Of a stretch of 29,550 nucleotides of DNA, positions 1 through 6,569 are shown one piece after another; the stretch's first letter is position 1; every line of letters starts with the position of its first letter. This DNA comes from Holophagales bacterium UBA2201. Lineage in GTDB: Bacteria > Acidobacteriota > Thermoanaerobaculia > UBA2201. The stretch spans positions 1-29,550 of the forward strand of contig DCUZ01000032.1 of the NCBI GenBank assembly GCA_002327305.1, read 5' to 3'. The notes beneath the pieces were generated by a model, which saw nothing but the letters and a program-made list of their open reading frames with translations, was not told where the DNA came from and did not search any database. The position numbers and the translations under genes were made by a program.

Positions 1-204
1 GGTGCTCTTGCCCACCCCGCCCTTTCCCGAAAGGACCACGATCTTGCGCCGGATGCGGCACAGTTTGGATTGAAGAACCTGCCGGTCCAGGAAGTCGGCC
101 TCGCTCTCTCCGGGGCGGACCTTCGCCGCGGAACAGTCGCCCCGATCGCAGGTTGCGCAGGCGGGTGGCGGGCCCCCCGGTTTAGCGTGTTGATCGTCGT
201 GCAT
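1..204 (-). CDS. Mrp/NBP35-type Fe-S P-loop ATPase, N-terminal part (cut by window edge)
   Basis: Only the first 68 codons are present; the gene runs off the left edge. The N-terminus carries a cysteine cluster (C16, C19, C24, pattern C-x2-C-x4-C) like the N-terminal cluster site of NBP35-type proteins. The visible part ends in a deviant Walker A motif, SGKGGVGKST, at residues 59-68, typical of MinD/Mrp ATPases. Family members bind and transfer Fe-S clusters in the cytoplasm. The ATG at 204 is preceded by a GAGGGGG ribosome site, and the gene starts 9 bases after the MinD-ferredoxin ATPase ends, so it is the last visible member of the same operon. An Mrp-like ATPase is also part of the ORP locus of Desulfovibrio. 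The family is well supported; the exact role is inferred. Confidence 0.85.
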   Translation of the reverse strand, partial: MHDDQHAKPGGPPPACATCDRGDCSAAKVRPGESEADFLDRQVLQSKLCRIRRKIVVLSGKGGVGKST

Positions 205-213
205 GCTTCCCCC

Positions 214-1113
214 TCAGGTTTCGATTATTCGTTGCCACAGGAGCCGGACCGCTTCGGCGGACGGGGTGTCGGTTTCCACCACCGCCTTGGCCTCCATCTG
301 GGCCCGCGTGACGCCGGGATCGTAGGGCACCCTCCCGATCGGCCGCGCCCCCTGGTCGAGCGCGCGGCGTTCGATGCGTTCGGTCATCGCCGGATTGAGG
401 TCCCATTTGTTGACGCACACGCGGGCCGGGATCCGGAAATGGCGGGTCAGGGCCAGGACGCGGTCGAGGTCGTGCTCCCCCGATACGGTCGGCTCGGTCA
501 CCGCCAGGACCAAAGACGCCCCGGTTATCGAGGCGATGACCGGACAACCGATCCCGGGAGGGCCGTCCACGACGATCCAAAGGTGGCCTGACTCCCCCGC
601 GATCCGGCGGGCTTCCTGCCGGACCGTGGAGACCAGTTTACCCGAATTCTCCCCCCCCGCGTCAAGCCGGGCGTGGACCATCGGCCCGCAACGGGTGTCC
701 GACACCATCCACTCCCCGCACCGGCGCTCGGGGAAATCGATGGCCCCCGCCGGGCAGAAGCGGACGCAAACGCCGCACCCCTCGCACGCCAACGGGTCCA
801 CGCAAAAGAGCGCCCCTCCCCCATCGCGGCTCGCCGCGCGGATGGCGTCGAACCGGCAAATCGGCACGCAGATCCCGCACCCGGTGCAGTCGGCCTCGCG
901 GATGACCGCCTCCCGCCCGCCGAAGAAGTCGCGCCGATCCCGGACGGCGGGGTCCAGGATCAGGTGCAAATCGGCGGCGTCCACGTCGCAGTCCGCGATC
1001 ACCGGCCGGTCGGCCAGGACGGCGAACGAGGCGGCGACGCTGGTCTTGCCCGTCCCCCCTTTGCCGCTGACCACGACGATCTCACGGGCTTCCCCGGGCC
1101 GGCCGCTATGCAT
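214..1113 (-). CDS. MinD-superfamily ATPase with inserted ferredoxin domain (ORP-type, copy 1)
   Basis: A 299-residue cytoplasmic P-loop ATPase. The Walker A motif GKGGTGKT lies at residues 17-24. A ferredoxin insert follows, with two four-cysteine sets, C76/C79/C82/C86 and C110/C113/C116/C120, each expected to hold a 4Fe-4S cluster. The later VVDGPPGIGCPV segment is the second nucleotide-site motif of the family. Such proteins occur as pairs in anaerobe ORP loci, where they are thought to move electrons or metal clusters in an ATP-dependent way. The ATG is preceded by a GGGGGG tract 8 bases upstream and overlaps the stop of a 36-codon ORF. A paralogue lies at 2424-3293. Family assignment is firm; substrate is unknown. 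Confidence 0.93.
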   Translation of the reverse strand: MHSGRPGEAREIVVVSGKGGTGKTSVAASFAVLADRPVIADCDVDAADLHLILDPAVRDRRDFFGGREAVIREADCTGCGICVPICRFDAIRAASRDGGGALFCVDPLACEGCGVCVRFCPAGAIDFPERRCGEWMVSDTRCGPMVHARLDAGGENSGKLVSTVRQEARRIAGESGHLWIVVDGPPGIGCPVIASITGASLVLAVTEPTVSGEHDLDRVLALTRHFRIPARVCVNKWDLNPAMTERIERRALDQGARPIGRVPYDPGVTRAQMEAKAVVETDTPSAEAVRLLWQRIIET

Positions 1114-1216
1114 GGGGCATCCCCCCTTGGATCATGGCGATGACGCTCCCGCCGACCGGCGCCATGGACACGACGGGACCCGGAACGGCGAAGAGGAACA
1201 GGGGGCCCAGCGGCAT
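1106..1216 (-). CDS. 36-residue hydrophobic small protein (candidate)
   Basis: This is a 36-codon reading frame placed exactly between two operon genes. Its ATG (1216) lies one base after the radical SAM stop (1218-1220), with GGAAGG about 7 bases upstream as a ribosome site. Its TAG stop (1106-1108) overlaps the start of the next ATPase. The product is largely hydrophobic (LFLFAV and VIAMI segments broken by Gly and Pro) and could be one weak membrane segment. I do not recognise a family. Tight coupling on both sides and a good ribosome site favour a real gene, but so short a frame in GC-rich DNA can arise by chance. Confidence 0.45.
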   Translation of the reverse strand: MPLGPLFLFAVPGPVVSMAPVGGSVIAMIQGGMPHA

Positions 1217-1217
1217 G

Positions 1218-2174
1218 TCAGCCCTTCCGTCCGGCGGGACCGGCCGCACAATAGAACAGCCGGTCGCCCGTCTGCTCGATCCGGATCCGACCGGCCTGGC
1301 GCAGGGCTTCCAGCCTTTTGGCCGTCTCCATCCGGTGGATGCCGAGGCCCGCGGCGATGTCCTCCAGGGTACAGGGCCGGCGCGCCAGCAGTTCCAGGAC
1401 CCGCTTCGCGGAGGCGCCGCGCACCGTGGCTCCGCCCCCCTTGGTGAAGGCGGCGATCACCTCGGTCCTGGCACCGAAGAGCGGCCGGATGCTCTTCAGC
1501 AGGCAATCCGGCACGGGAAAGACATACCCCTCGGCCGGGGGCCGCGCGACGGTGTTCAATTGGACCCGGTCCGGCCGGATCCGCCTCACCTGGTCGGCGA
1601 TCCGATCGGCCGCCAGAACGGTGCCCGTGGCCCCCGCGATGAGGAAGACCTCGAGCCAGATCGGCCCCGGATATTCCCTGCGGAACGCGAGCAGGCCCTC
1701 CAGGATCTGATCGAAGGAAAGATCGGGATGGGGCCGGTTGACGTACCGGAAGGAGGCGGGGTCCCCCGCGTCGAGCGAGGGAAGGACGAGGTCGGCCGCC
1801 ATGAGCGACCGGCGCACCTGACGGTCCCACAGCAGCGCGCCGTTGGTGAGGACCGCCACGGGGATGTGGGTGAGCCCCTTGATGCCGCGGATCACCTCTC
1901 CTATCCGGGAGTGGAGGGTCGGTTCCCCCGAACCCGCCAGGCAGAGATAATCGGCCGCGGGATTGCACGCGAGGGCCGCCTTAACGTCCTGAAGGAGTGC
2001 GTCCACGGGGAGGTATTCACGGCGCTGGAGGGTCTTCCGCGTGGTCCTCCCGAGCTGGCAGTAGAGACAGTCGTAGGTGCAGGTCTTGAAGGGCACCAGG
2101 TCCACCCCCAGGGAGCGCCCCAGGCGGCGGGACGGCACGGGACCGTACACATGGCGCTTCCCCGGAACGCTCAT
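1218..2174 (-). CDS. Radical SAM protein with C-terminal winged-helix region
   Basis: This 318-residue protein has the radical SAM cluster motif C-x3-C-x2-C at C32, C36 and C39, so it should bind a 4Fe-4S cluster and cleave S-adenosylmethionine. The N-terminal VYGPVPSRRLGRSLGVD block is typical of the COG0731-like radical SAM group found in anaerobes. After the barrel, residues about 235-300 resemble a winged helix (TLEDIAAGLGIHRMETAKRL), which could bind nucleic acid. The ATG at 2174 overlaps the FmdB-type stop as ATGA. Longer upstream extensions of the frame read through the FmdB gene and are rejected. The substrate is unknown; a tRNA base or a cofactor precursor are both possible. Confidence 0.88.
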   Translation of the reverse strand: MSVPGKRHVYGPVPSRRLGRSLGVDLVPFKTCTYDCLYCQLGRTTRKTLQRREYLPVDALLQDVKAALACNPAADYLCLAGSGEPTLHSRIGEVIRGIKGLTHIPVAVLTNGALLWDRQVRRSLMAADLVLPSLDAGDPASFRYVNRPHPDLSFDQILEGLLAFRREYPGPIWLEVFLIAGATGTVLAADRIADQVRRIRPDRVQLNTVARPPAEGYVFPVPDCLLKSIRPLFGARTEVIAAFTKGGGATVRGASAKRVLELLARRPCTLEDIAAGLGIHRMETAKRLEALRQAGRIRIEQTGDRLFYCAAGPAGRKG

Positions 2175-2437
2175 GCGTCCCCTCCGCACGGCGGCTTCCC
2201 GCACCGCTCCGCCCGGCCGCAGCAGGTGTGCCCGGTTTCCTCCAGGGCGCACCCGCCGGAAGAGGGACGGTCGCCCCCGCCGCCGCCCCCCTTGATGATG
2301 AATCCGCCCCCTCCGGAGACCAAGCGGCGCACCTCCCCGCCGCACCGCGGGCACCGGTCGAGCGGGGCCTCGCGCATGGACTGAACGGCCTCGAACCGGT
2401 GCCGGCATTGCCGGCATTCGTACTCATAAGTGGGCAT
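2171..2437 (-). CDS. FmdB-family zinc-ribbon protein
   Basis: The 88-residue protein begins MPTYEYEC, the hallmark of the FmdB family, with zinc-ribbon cysteines C8, C11, C29 and C32. A flexible Gly-rich middle follows, then a second Cys-rich tail holding one CC pair and several single cysteines, longer than in minimal FmdB proteins and possibly a second metal site. The family was named from a putative regulator near formylmethanofuran dehydrogenase, but its biochemical role is not established. A strong AGGAGG site precedes the ATG. The gene overlaps the upstream ATPase by 14 bases and the downstream radical SAM gene by 4, so it is translationally coupled within the operon. Confidence 0.88.
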   Translation of the reverse strand: MPTYEYECRQCRHRFEAVQSMREAPLDRCPRCGGEVRRLVSGGGGFIIKGGGGGGDRPSSGGCALEETGHTCCGRAERCGKPPCGGDA

Positions 2438-3293
2438 GATCCACCTCCTGGACGGGCCAACGGGCCTCGATGGCCCGGTGAAATTCGGAGAACAGCCGAC
2501 GGTACCGGGGAAGGGCCTCCACGAGGGGCTCGCCCCGGGAATAGGCCTCGGCGATCCGCCGGTCGTCGGGGATCTCCGCCAGCACGGGGATCCCCTCCAG
2601 GGCGCAGAAGGCGTGGACGCGGCCGTCCCCCACGCCCATCCGGTTGATGACGACGCCGAACGGTATTTCCAGGCGGCGGACCATTTCCACCGCGAGTTTC
2701 AGGTCGTGCAGGCCGAAAGGGGTGGGCTCCGTGACCAGAAGGGCGGCATCGGCCCCGTGCAGGGCCGCCACGACGGGACAGGAGGTCCCCGGCGGGGCGT
2801 CAATGATCACTCCGGCGCCGTCCGCTCCTTCGGCCGCCCGCTTGACCGCCCGGATGAGGGGCGGGGCCATGGCCACTCCGATGTCCAGCCGACCCTGGAT
2901 AAGCCGCACCGCCCCCACAAGACGGGTCTCCACGACCCCGATGCGCCGCCTGCCCTCCGTAAGGGCGCCGCGGGGACAGACCAGGATGCACCCCCCGCAC
3001 CCGTGGCAGAGTTCGGGAAAGATCAGGGGCTTTCCCCCGGGGACGGCGATGGCGTGGTAGGCGCAAAAGCGACTGCACTCGCGGCACCCGTCGCACCGTT
3101 CGGGATCCACCACCGGGACCGGAAGGGAGACGATCTCCCCCTCCGGCGCCGGCCCGCCGAGGAACAGGTGGGCGTTCGGCGCCTCCACGTCGCAGTCGAG
3201 CAACCGGACGGGGGATCCGGCCGTGAGGGCCAGGTTCACCGCCACCGTGGTCTTTCCGGTGCCCCCCTTGCCGGAGGCGATGGCAAGGATCAT
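2424..3293 (-). CDS. MinD-superfamily ATPase with inserted ferredoxin domain (ORP-type, copy 2)
   Basis: A 289-residue paralogue of the gene at 214-1113. Walker A GKGGTGKT is at residues 8-15. The inserted ferredoxin has cysteines C67/C70/C73/C77 and C96/C99/C102/C106, enough for two 4Fe-4S clusters. The IIDAPPGTSCPV segment is the second ATPase motif. The start is set at MILAIASGKGG, because it overlaps the methyltransferase stop as ATGA and puts Walker A at the usual distance from the N-terminus; an upstream extension of 11 codons is possible but unlikely. A pair of such ATPases is the signature of ORP loci, where they may form a complex. Family firm; function inferred. Confidence 0.93.
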   Translation of the reverse strand: MILAIASGKGGTGKTTVAVNLALTAGSPVRLLDCDVEAPNAHLFLGGPAPEGEIVSLPVPVVDPERCDGCRECSRFCAYHAIAVPGGKPLIFPELCHGCGGCILVCPRGALTEGRRRIGVVETRLVGAVRLIQGRLDIGVAMAPPLIRAVKRAAEGADGAGVIIDAPPGTSCPVVAALHGADAALLVTEPTPFGLHDLKLAVEMVRRLEIPFGVVINRMGVGDGRVHAFCALEGIPVLAEIPDDRRIAEAYSRGEPLVEALPRYRRLFSEFHRAIEARWPVQEVDHAHL

Positions 3294-3841
3294 GGCAGGC
3301 CCTCCGCCGGAACCGGGGCAAAACATTGGAGACCCCGCCCCCCGCCCGTCCTGTGAAAAAGGCCTCCGGCCGTGATCCTATCCGCGATGGTTTCAGGGCG
3401 GAGGCGGTGGTCCCGGACCGAAAGGGCGCCGGTCCCCTTCAGAATCCGCCGAAGCCGGGCGAGGACGGCTTCGGGGCCGTCGATCTCATGGAGCACATCG
3501 TAGAGGAGCGCGAGGTCCACCGTCCCTTCCCCGATCTCCGCCAGGTCGTCCCCGTGAAGGACGCGAAGGGTTCCGAGCGTATGCTTCCGAGCCCGGCGCC
3601 GCACCGATTCCAGCGCCAGGGGATGGATGTCCACGGCATAAACCCGTCCGGCCGGACCCGCCATCCTGGCTGCCGCGACTGCGAAACCCCCGGGACCGCA
3701 GCCGAAGTCGAGGACGGTCATGCCCGGCCGCAGGCCGGCGGCGGACAGAACCCTCTCCGGCGGGTGGAGGAAGTCGCGGATGCCGAATTCCGCGGTCATC
3801 AGACGGTAGAGCATGGGGGAGTGGTGGACGGATTCGGTCAT
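3290..3841 (-). CDS. Class I SAM-dependent methyltransferase
   Basis: The 183-residue protein has methyltransferase motif I, VLDFGCGPGGF, at about residues 43-53, followed by an acidic motif II (VYAVDIHPLAL) and the LYDVLHEI motif after strand four. It is a small soluble enzyme of the UbiE/Methyltransf_11 type. The substrate cannot be read from the sequence. Its ATG overlaps the TrmO-like stop by 4 bases and its stop overlaps the next ATPase start by 4, so it belongs to the operon. Neighbours that handle metals and sulfur make a metal/metalloid or cofactor substrate conceivable, but a tRNA or small molecule is equally possible. Confidence 0.85.
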   Translation of the reverse strand: MTESVHHSPMLYRLMTAEFGIRDFLHPPERVLSAAGLRPGMTVLDFGCGPGGFAVAAARMAGPAGRVYAVDIHPLALESVRRRARKHTLGTLRVLHGDDLAEIGEGTVDLALLYDVLHEIDGPEAVLARLRRILKGTGALSVRDHRLRPETIADRITAGGLFHRTGGGRGLQCFAPVPAEGLP

Positions 3842-4338
3842 GTCCCCCCTCCCTCCCGTCTGCCCCGCTTCCGGGCGGCCTCCTCGTCCACCTCCTCCTG
3901 CCAGCCGTCCCGGGTTACGGGGATCCGGTCGAATCGCCCAACATAGGGCTTGATGTCGAGCAGGGGTGTGCCGTCGAGGATGTCCACGCCGTCGAGATGG
4001 AGCACGCTCCCCTCGATCCCGACCAAGCGCACGATGCTTAACCCGATGGGATTGGGGCGGCAGGGGGCCCGCGTGGCGAAGACGCCCCGCTCCGCGTCCT
4101 GCAGAAAGGGCGGGACCCGCAGACGGGGAGGTCCCGCCCGGTGGAGATGGTAGAGCAGGATGACGTGCGAGAAGCCCTCCAGGTCCCTCAGGCCTTCGGC
4201 GAACTCCGGCATGACCTCCGCCCGTCCGCGGCACCCCTCGGCGTAGAGGGGTTGGATGGGCGTCGCCCCGGGATCGACATGGTCGCTCCGGATGACGCCG
4301 ATGGGCCGGAAGGCCACCGGGGAATGATTCAGGCCCAA
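3838..4338 (-). CDS. trmO: TrmO/TsaA-like tRNA (t6A37) N6-methyltransferase
   Basis: The 166-residue protein contains the RPIGVIRSDH opening and the GVFATRAPCRPNPIGLSIV block, which together define the TsaA/TrmO family. TrmO uses S-adenosylmethionine to methylate N6-threonylcarbamoyladenosine at position 37 of tRNAs. The start is placed at a TTG (4338), because a GGAGG site lies 4-5 bases upstream and no ATG fits. A GTG eight codons later is the alternative but has no ribosome site. The gene overlaps the preceding NifX-like gene by 10 bases. A basic C-terminal tail (KRGRR) follows the domain. TsaA-fold proteins in metal-cluster operons may have changed function, so the exact substrate is less certain than the family. 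Confidence 0.85.
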   Translation of the reverse strand: MGLNHSPVAFRPIGVIRSDHVDPGATPIQPLYAEGCRGRAEVMPEFAEGLRDLEGFSHVILLYHLHRAGPPRLRVPPFLQDAERGVFATRAPCRPNPIGLSIVRLVGIEGSVLHLDGVDILDGTPLLDIKPYVGRFDRIPVTRDGWQEEVDEEAARKRGRREGGGT

Positions 4339-4691
4339 TGGCCCTCCACATCCGCGGCCGAGGCCTCGGCCAGCCTGCCCGCCCGGTAGGCCTCCAGGGC
4401 CTCTTTGACGGTGAGGGCGCTGGTATTGAATATCTTGACCCCGCCGGCGGATAGGACGCGGAATGCTTTGGGCCCGCAATGGCCGGTCACCAGGGCTTGA
4501 GCCCCTGAGCGGGTCACGGCCTCGGCCGCCTGGATCCCCGCCCCCGACGCCGCCTGGAGATTGGGATGGTTGTCCAGGATCTCGAACGTGTCGGCCTCCT
4601 CGTCATAAATCAGGAACCGGGGGGCGCGGCCGAATCGCTGGTCCAGCGGCGCGTCCAGGTGGTCTCCGGAGGTGGTGAAGGCTATTTTCAT
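4329..4691 (-). CDS. NifX/NifB-type cluster-binding protein, probable orange-protein (ORP) homologue
   Basis: A 120-residue single-domain protein of the dinitrogenase iron-molybdenum cofactor family (MKIAFTTSGDHLDAPLDQRFGRA start, GHCGPKAF turn). In Desulfovibrio the protein of this family and size binds a Mo-Cu sulfide cluster and is called ORP. No cysteine ligands beyond one in the GHCG loop are needed, because that cluster is held non-covalently. AAAGGAG precedes the ATG. Two MinD-ferredoxin ATPases and an Mrp ATPase in the same operon make an ORP role more likely than a nitrogenase role, and no nif structural gene is present. Family firm; ORP identity inferred from context. Confidence 0.9.
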   Translation of the reverse strand: MKIAFTTSGDHLDAPLDQRFGRAPRFLIYDEEADTFEILDNHPNLQAASGAGIQAAEAVTRSGAQALVTGHCGPKAFRVLSAGGVKIFNTSALTVKEALEAYRAGRLAEASAADVEGHWA

Positions 4692-4709
4692 ATTGGCTCC
4701 TTTAGTTGA

Positions 4710-5258
4710 TCAGCAATAATCGTCGGTGACCGAACGCGCCTCTTCCATCAGCGGGCCGGCCATCTCCTCCATCCGGGCGTCCTTCCAGAACGGCAAGCGC
4801 CGGTGGGCATCCATGTAGGTGCTCGGGATGGGGTGCGTGCCGACGACGACAGGCAGGCCGTGGACGGTTTCGATATAGGTCTTGAATTTCCGGAGGTGCG
4901 GGCACGGCGGGTAGCCGACCACCAACCCCGTGGCCAGGTGGACGACCTGGGCCCCGTTCCTCTTGAACTCCGGCAGGACCCCTTCGACATTCCCCCCCGG
5001 ACAGCCCCCGCATTGGGCATAGCCGACCACTTCCACGCTCTCGCCGGCCGGATAGCGGGCGAACCCGCCTTTCCGCTCCCGCAGGGCGCGCAAGCACTTC
5101 CCCCCCCCACAAGCCCCGTAGCGGCCACAGATGATGATGGCGATCCGGGTCGCCGTCCCCTTTGCTTTTTCACCGGACGCCCGGGAGGGCGGGGCCGGCT
5201 TCACGCCGGCCCCGTCGCGCTTGGACCCACCCTTCGGACTCCGGCCGGTTCCCGTCAT
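4710..5258 (-). CDS. CGGC-domain protein
   Basis: This 182-residue protein has the features of the CGGC domain: an IIICGRYGACGG segment with C44, C50 and C55, then QCGGCPG with C83 and C86, then C119 in a PPCPHL segment. The conserved cysteines and one conserved histidine suggest metal or cluster binding; the function of the family is not known. The first 36 residues are a basic, Pro/Gly-rich extension absent from typical members, which begin a few residues before IAIIIC. The start was taken at 5258 because its ATG overlaps the upstream stop as ATGA; an internal start cannot be excluded. It lies 18 bases upstream of the ORP-like gene. Confidence 0.82.
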   Translation of the reverse strand: MTGTGRSPKGGSKRDGAGVKPAPPSRASGEKAKGTATRIAIIICGRYGACGGGKCLRALRERKGGFARYPAGESVEVVGYAQCGGCPGGNVEGVLPEFKRNGAQVVHLATGLVVGYPPCPHLRKFKTYIETVHGLPVVVGTHPIPSTYMDAHRRLPFWKDARMEEMAGPLMEEARSVTDDYC

Positions 5259-5614
5259 TCCTTGGAAGGCGCGTTTTCGAGTTCCTCCAGCCGCGTGCGG
5301 AGCGCCTCCAATTCCGCCTGCAGGGCCTGCGCTTGGGCCTGGAGCATCTGTTTTTCCGTTTCCGGCATGGGCGCGACTGCGCCGGCCGGAACACCTCCCC
5401 ATCTCGCCCATCCCGGAAGGCCGGTCGCATGATACCAGTGGCGCCATCCCCTCCCTGCGCCCCCGGCGCCGCGCCCCCGCCCGAAACCCATTCCCAGGCC
5501 CCGCCCGGGCAGCGGGTTGGCGAACCCGGGCATCCCATAACCGGCGCAGAAGCCGGCCGCCCGTCCGGTCATGGGCCCCATTCCCATCGGTCCTGTTCGA
5601 TCTCCTCTTGGCAT
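5255..5614 (-). CDS. DUF5320-type Gly-rich protein with C-terminal coiled coil
   Basis: The 119-residue protein starts MPRGDRTGPMGMGPMTGR and continues with a Gly/Arg/Met-rich stretch and the ATGLPGW motif, which is typical of DUF5320 proteins found beside NifX-like genes in anaerobes. The last third (about residues 86-112) is an amphipathic Glu/Leu/Gln-rich helix likely to form a coiled coil. The ATG at 5614 is preferred over one two codons earlier, because AGGAG sits 7 bases before the former and directly abuts the latter. Function is unknown; the coiled coil suggests oligomer formation or docking. The stop overlaps the CGGC-domain gene. Confidence 0.82.
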   Translation of the reverse strand: MPRGDRTGPMGMGPMTGRAAGFCAGYGMPGFANPLPGRGLGMGFGRGRGAGGAGRGWRHWYHATGLPGWARWGGVPAGAVAPMPETEKQMLQAQAQALQAELEALRTRLEELENAPSKE

Positions 5615-5641
5615 GGTCATTCTCCTTTCTTGAATCAGCCG

Positions 5642-5788
5642 TTATCCTTGCTTTTTTCTTCCTTGGCCGGGACCGCCTTTGCGGTTTTTCCCCCCCTTGC
5701 GTGGAGAACCGTTCCCTCCACACCCCCCTTTGCCCCGCCCGGTCCCCGACCCTTTACCCTTCGGTCCGGTTTTGTCTCCTCCTGGCAT
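5642..5788 (-). CDS. Small Gly/Lys-rich protein related to the DUF5320 N-terminus
   Basis: A 48-residue basic protein beginning MPGGDKTGPKGKGSGTGR, which matches the start of the DUF5320 neighbour (MPRGDRTGP...MTGR) but lacks the rest. The remainder is almost only Gly, Lys, Arg, Asn and Gln with one cysteine. A textbook AAAGGAGG ribosome site precedes the ATG by 7 bases, which strongly supports translation. It sits 26 bases after the NifX/zinc-ribbon gene and 27 before the DUF5320 gene. It may be a shortened paralogue, perhaps disordered until it binds a partner or nucleic acid. Function unknown. Confidence 0.7.
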   Translation of the reverse strand: MPGGDKTGPKGKGSGTGRGKGGCGGNGSPRKGGKNRKGGPGQGRKKQG

Positions 5789-5814
5789 GGTGTTGCCTCC
5801 TTTCTCGGTTGGCG

Positions 5815-6063
5815 TTACTTGCGCGTGAGGGCGATGCCGCACGTGGGGCATTTCTTGGAGGTGCAGGGCGTGCCGGCCGCGTGCGGTTCGGTGTATCCGC
5901 ACTGCGCACACACGCACATTCCCTCAGGCCCGGCGGCGAGGGGACCGCCCTGGCGCCCTCCCCTTCCCATTCCCCTGCCTCCCCCCTGCCCCCGGCCCAT
6001 CCCTCTGCCTCCCCCACCGCCCCTTCCCCCCCCCCCCCCTTGTCCTTGACCTTGTCCTGGCAT
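5815..6063 (-). CDS. Possible internal product: Gly-rich zinc-ribbon protein (82 residues)
   Basis: This is an alternative translation of the end of the preceding frame. The ATG at 6063 has GGAAAGGAGG placed 8 bases upstream, stronger than the site of the full-length gene. The product would begin MPGQGQGQ, pass a run of glycines and end in the six-cysteine zinc ribbon. The MPG start resembles the two small Gly-rich proteins downstream. Both products could be made from one message. This is inferred from the ribosome site only. Confidence 0.45.
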   Translation of the reverse strand: MPGQGQGQGGGGGRGGGGGRGMGRGQGGGRGMGRGGRQGGPLAAGPEGMCVCAQCGYTEPHAAGTPCTSKKCPTCGIALTRK

Positions 6064-6453
6064 TTGAAAATCCTCCTTTCCGTTCATTCTGCCGCCGCCT
6101 CCCGCCCGCCAACGCCCGCAGCATCCGGGCATCGCAAAGGCGGGCCGCCGCAGGAGATCTCCCCGCGCCCACGCCGCGATCACCTGCCGAAGATCACCCG
6201 CCACGAACGGCACGATCTGGATGCCGTGCGACGCGACGAGCACCTGCAGGGGCGACGAGATGGCTCCGCACACCAGCGAATTGACCCCCAAGCGCGCCAG
6301 GCCCAGGGCTTTGGCGGCGGGCGTGGCCCCCTCGAGCACTTCCCGGCGTTCCCCAACCACGCGCCCTTGGTCCACCTCCACGACCCAGACCTGCTGGGCC
6401 ACGTCGAAAAGGGGGGCGATCCGGTCGTTCCATGCGGCGAAAGCGGCGTTCAT
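5815..6453 (-). CDS. NifX-like domain fused in frame to Gly-rich linker and zinc ribbon
   Basis: The 212-residue frame begins with a NifX/NifB-type domain (WNDRIAPLFDVA; GVNSLVCGAIS; residues 1-105) ending in MPGCCGRW. It then runs through a Gly/Arg-rich region (about 117-170) into a C-terminal zinc ribbon with C180, C182, C185, C197, C202 and C205. A strong AGGAGG site and ATG lie inside the frame at residue 131 (position 6063). The C-terminal part could therefore also be made alone as an 82-residue protein; free-standing proteins of this Gly-rich plus zinc-ribbon type are known. It is the first gene after the sigma-54 promoter. Either a genuine fusion or two genes joined by loss of a stop codon. 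Confidence 0.8.
   Translation of the reverse strand: MNAAFAAWNDRIAPLFDVAQQVWVVEVDQGRVVGERREVLEGATPAAKALGLARLGVNSLVCGAISSPLQVLVASHGIQIVPFVAGDLRQVIAAWARGDLLRRPAFAMPGCCGRWRAGGGGRMNGKEDFQMPGQGQGQGGGGGRGGGGGRGMGRGQGGGRGMGRGGRQGGPLAAGPEGMCVCAQCGYTEPHAAGTPCTSKKCPTCGIALTRK
6026..6039. repeat. 14-base homopolymer tract (C on +, G on coding strand)
   Basis: Fourteen consecutive C on the plus strand lie inside the Gly-rich linker of the NifX/zinc-ribbon gene, where they encode glycines. The present length keeps the zinc ribbon in frame with the start. A change of one base would remove the zinc ribbon. Such tracts slip during replication and are also common sequencing-error sites. Confidence 0.9.
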
Positions 6454-6467
6454 GCACTGACCTTTAA

Positions 6468-6483
6468 TGCAATTCTTAGGCCA
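6468..6483 (-). promoter_or_regulatory. Sigma-54 (-24/-12) promoter
   Basis: Reading leftward, TGGC-N7-TTGCA gives the obligatory GG-N10-GC spacing of RpoN promoters. It lies between the sigma-54 activator gene and the NifX/zinc-ribbon operon. The predicted transcript start is near 6457, only about 4 bases before the ATG at 6453, so the message would be nearly leaderless. Confidence 0.65.
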
Positions 6484-6569
6484 GATCTTCCCGATCCCAG
6501 AACGCGCGCATTATGTCCTTTGGAATGAGGTGTATGCGGGTGGACTCCCATGACGCACCCCCCCCCGTC

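Noticed and set aside
1134..2384. Rightward 416-codon frame opposite the radical SAM gene
   Set aside because: Shadow frame; the radical SAM cysteine motif and operon overlaps support the other strand.
2175..2417. N-terminal extension of the radical SAM protein by 81 codons
   Set aside because: It runs through the FmdB-type gene in another frame and has no conserved sequence; the ATG at 2174 with ATGA overlap is the better start.
4329..4691. Nitrogen-fixation NifX or NifY assignment
   Set aside because: No nitrogenase structural or nifE/N/B genes are nearby; the ATPase pair and sigma-54 activator point to an ORP-type role.
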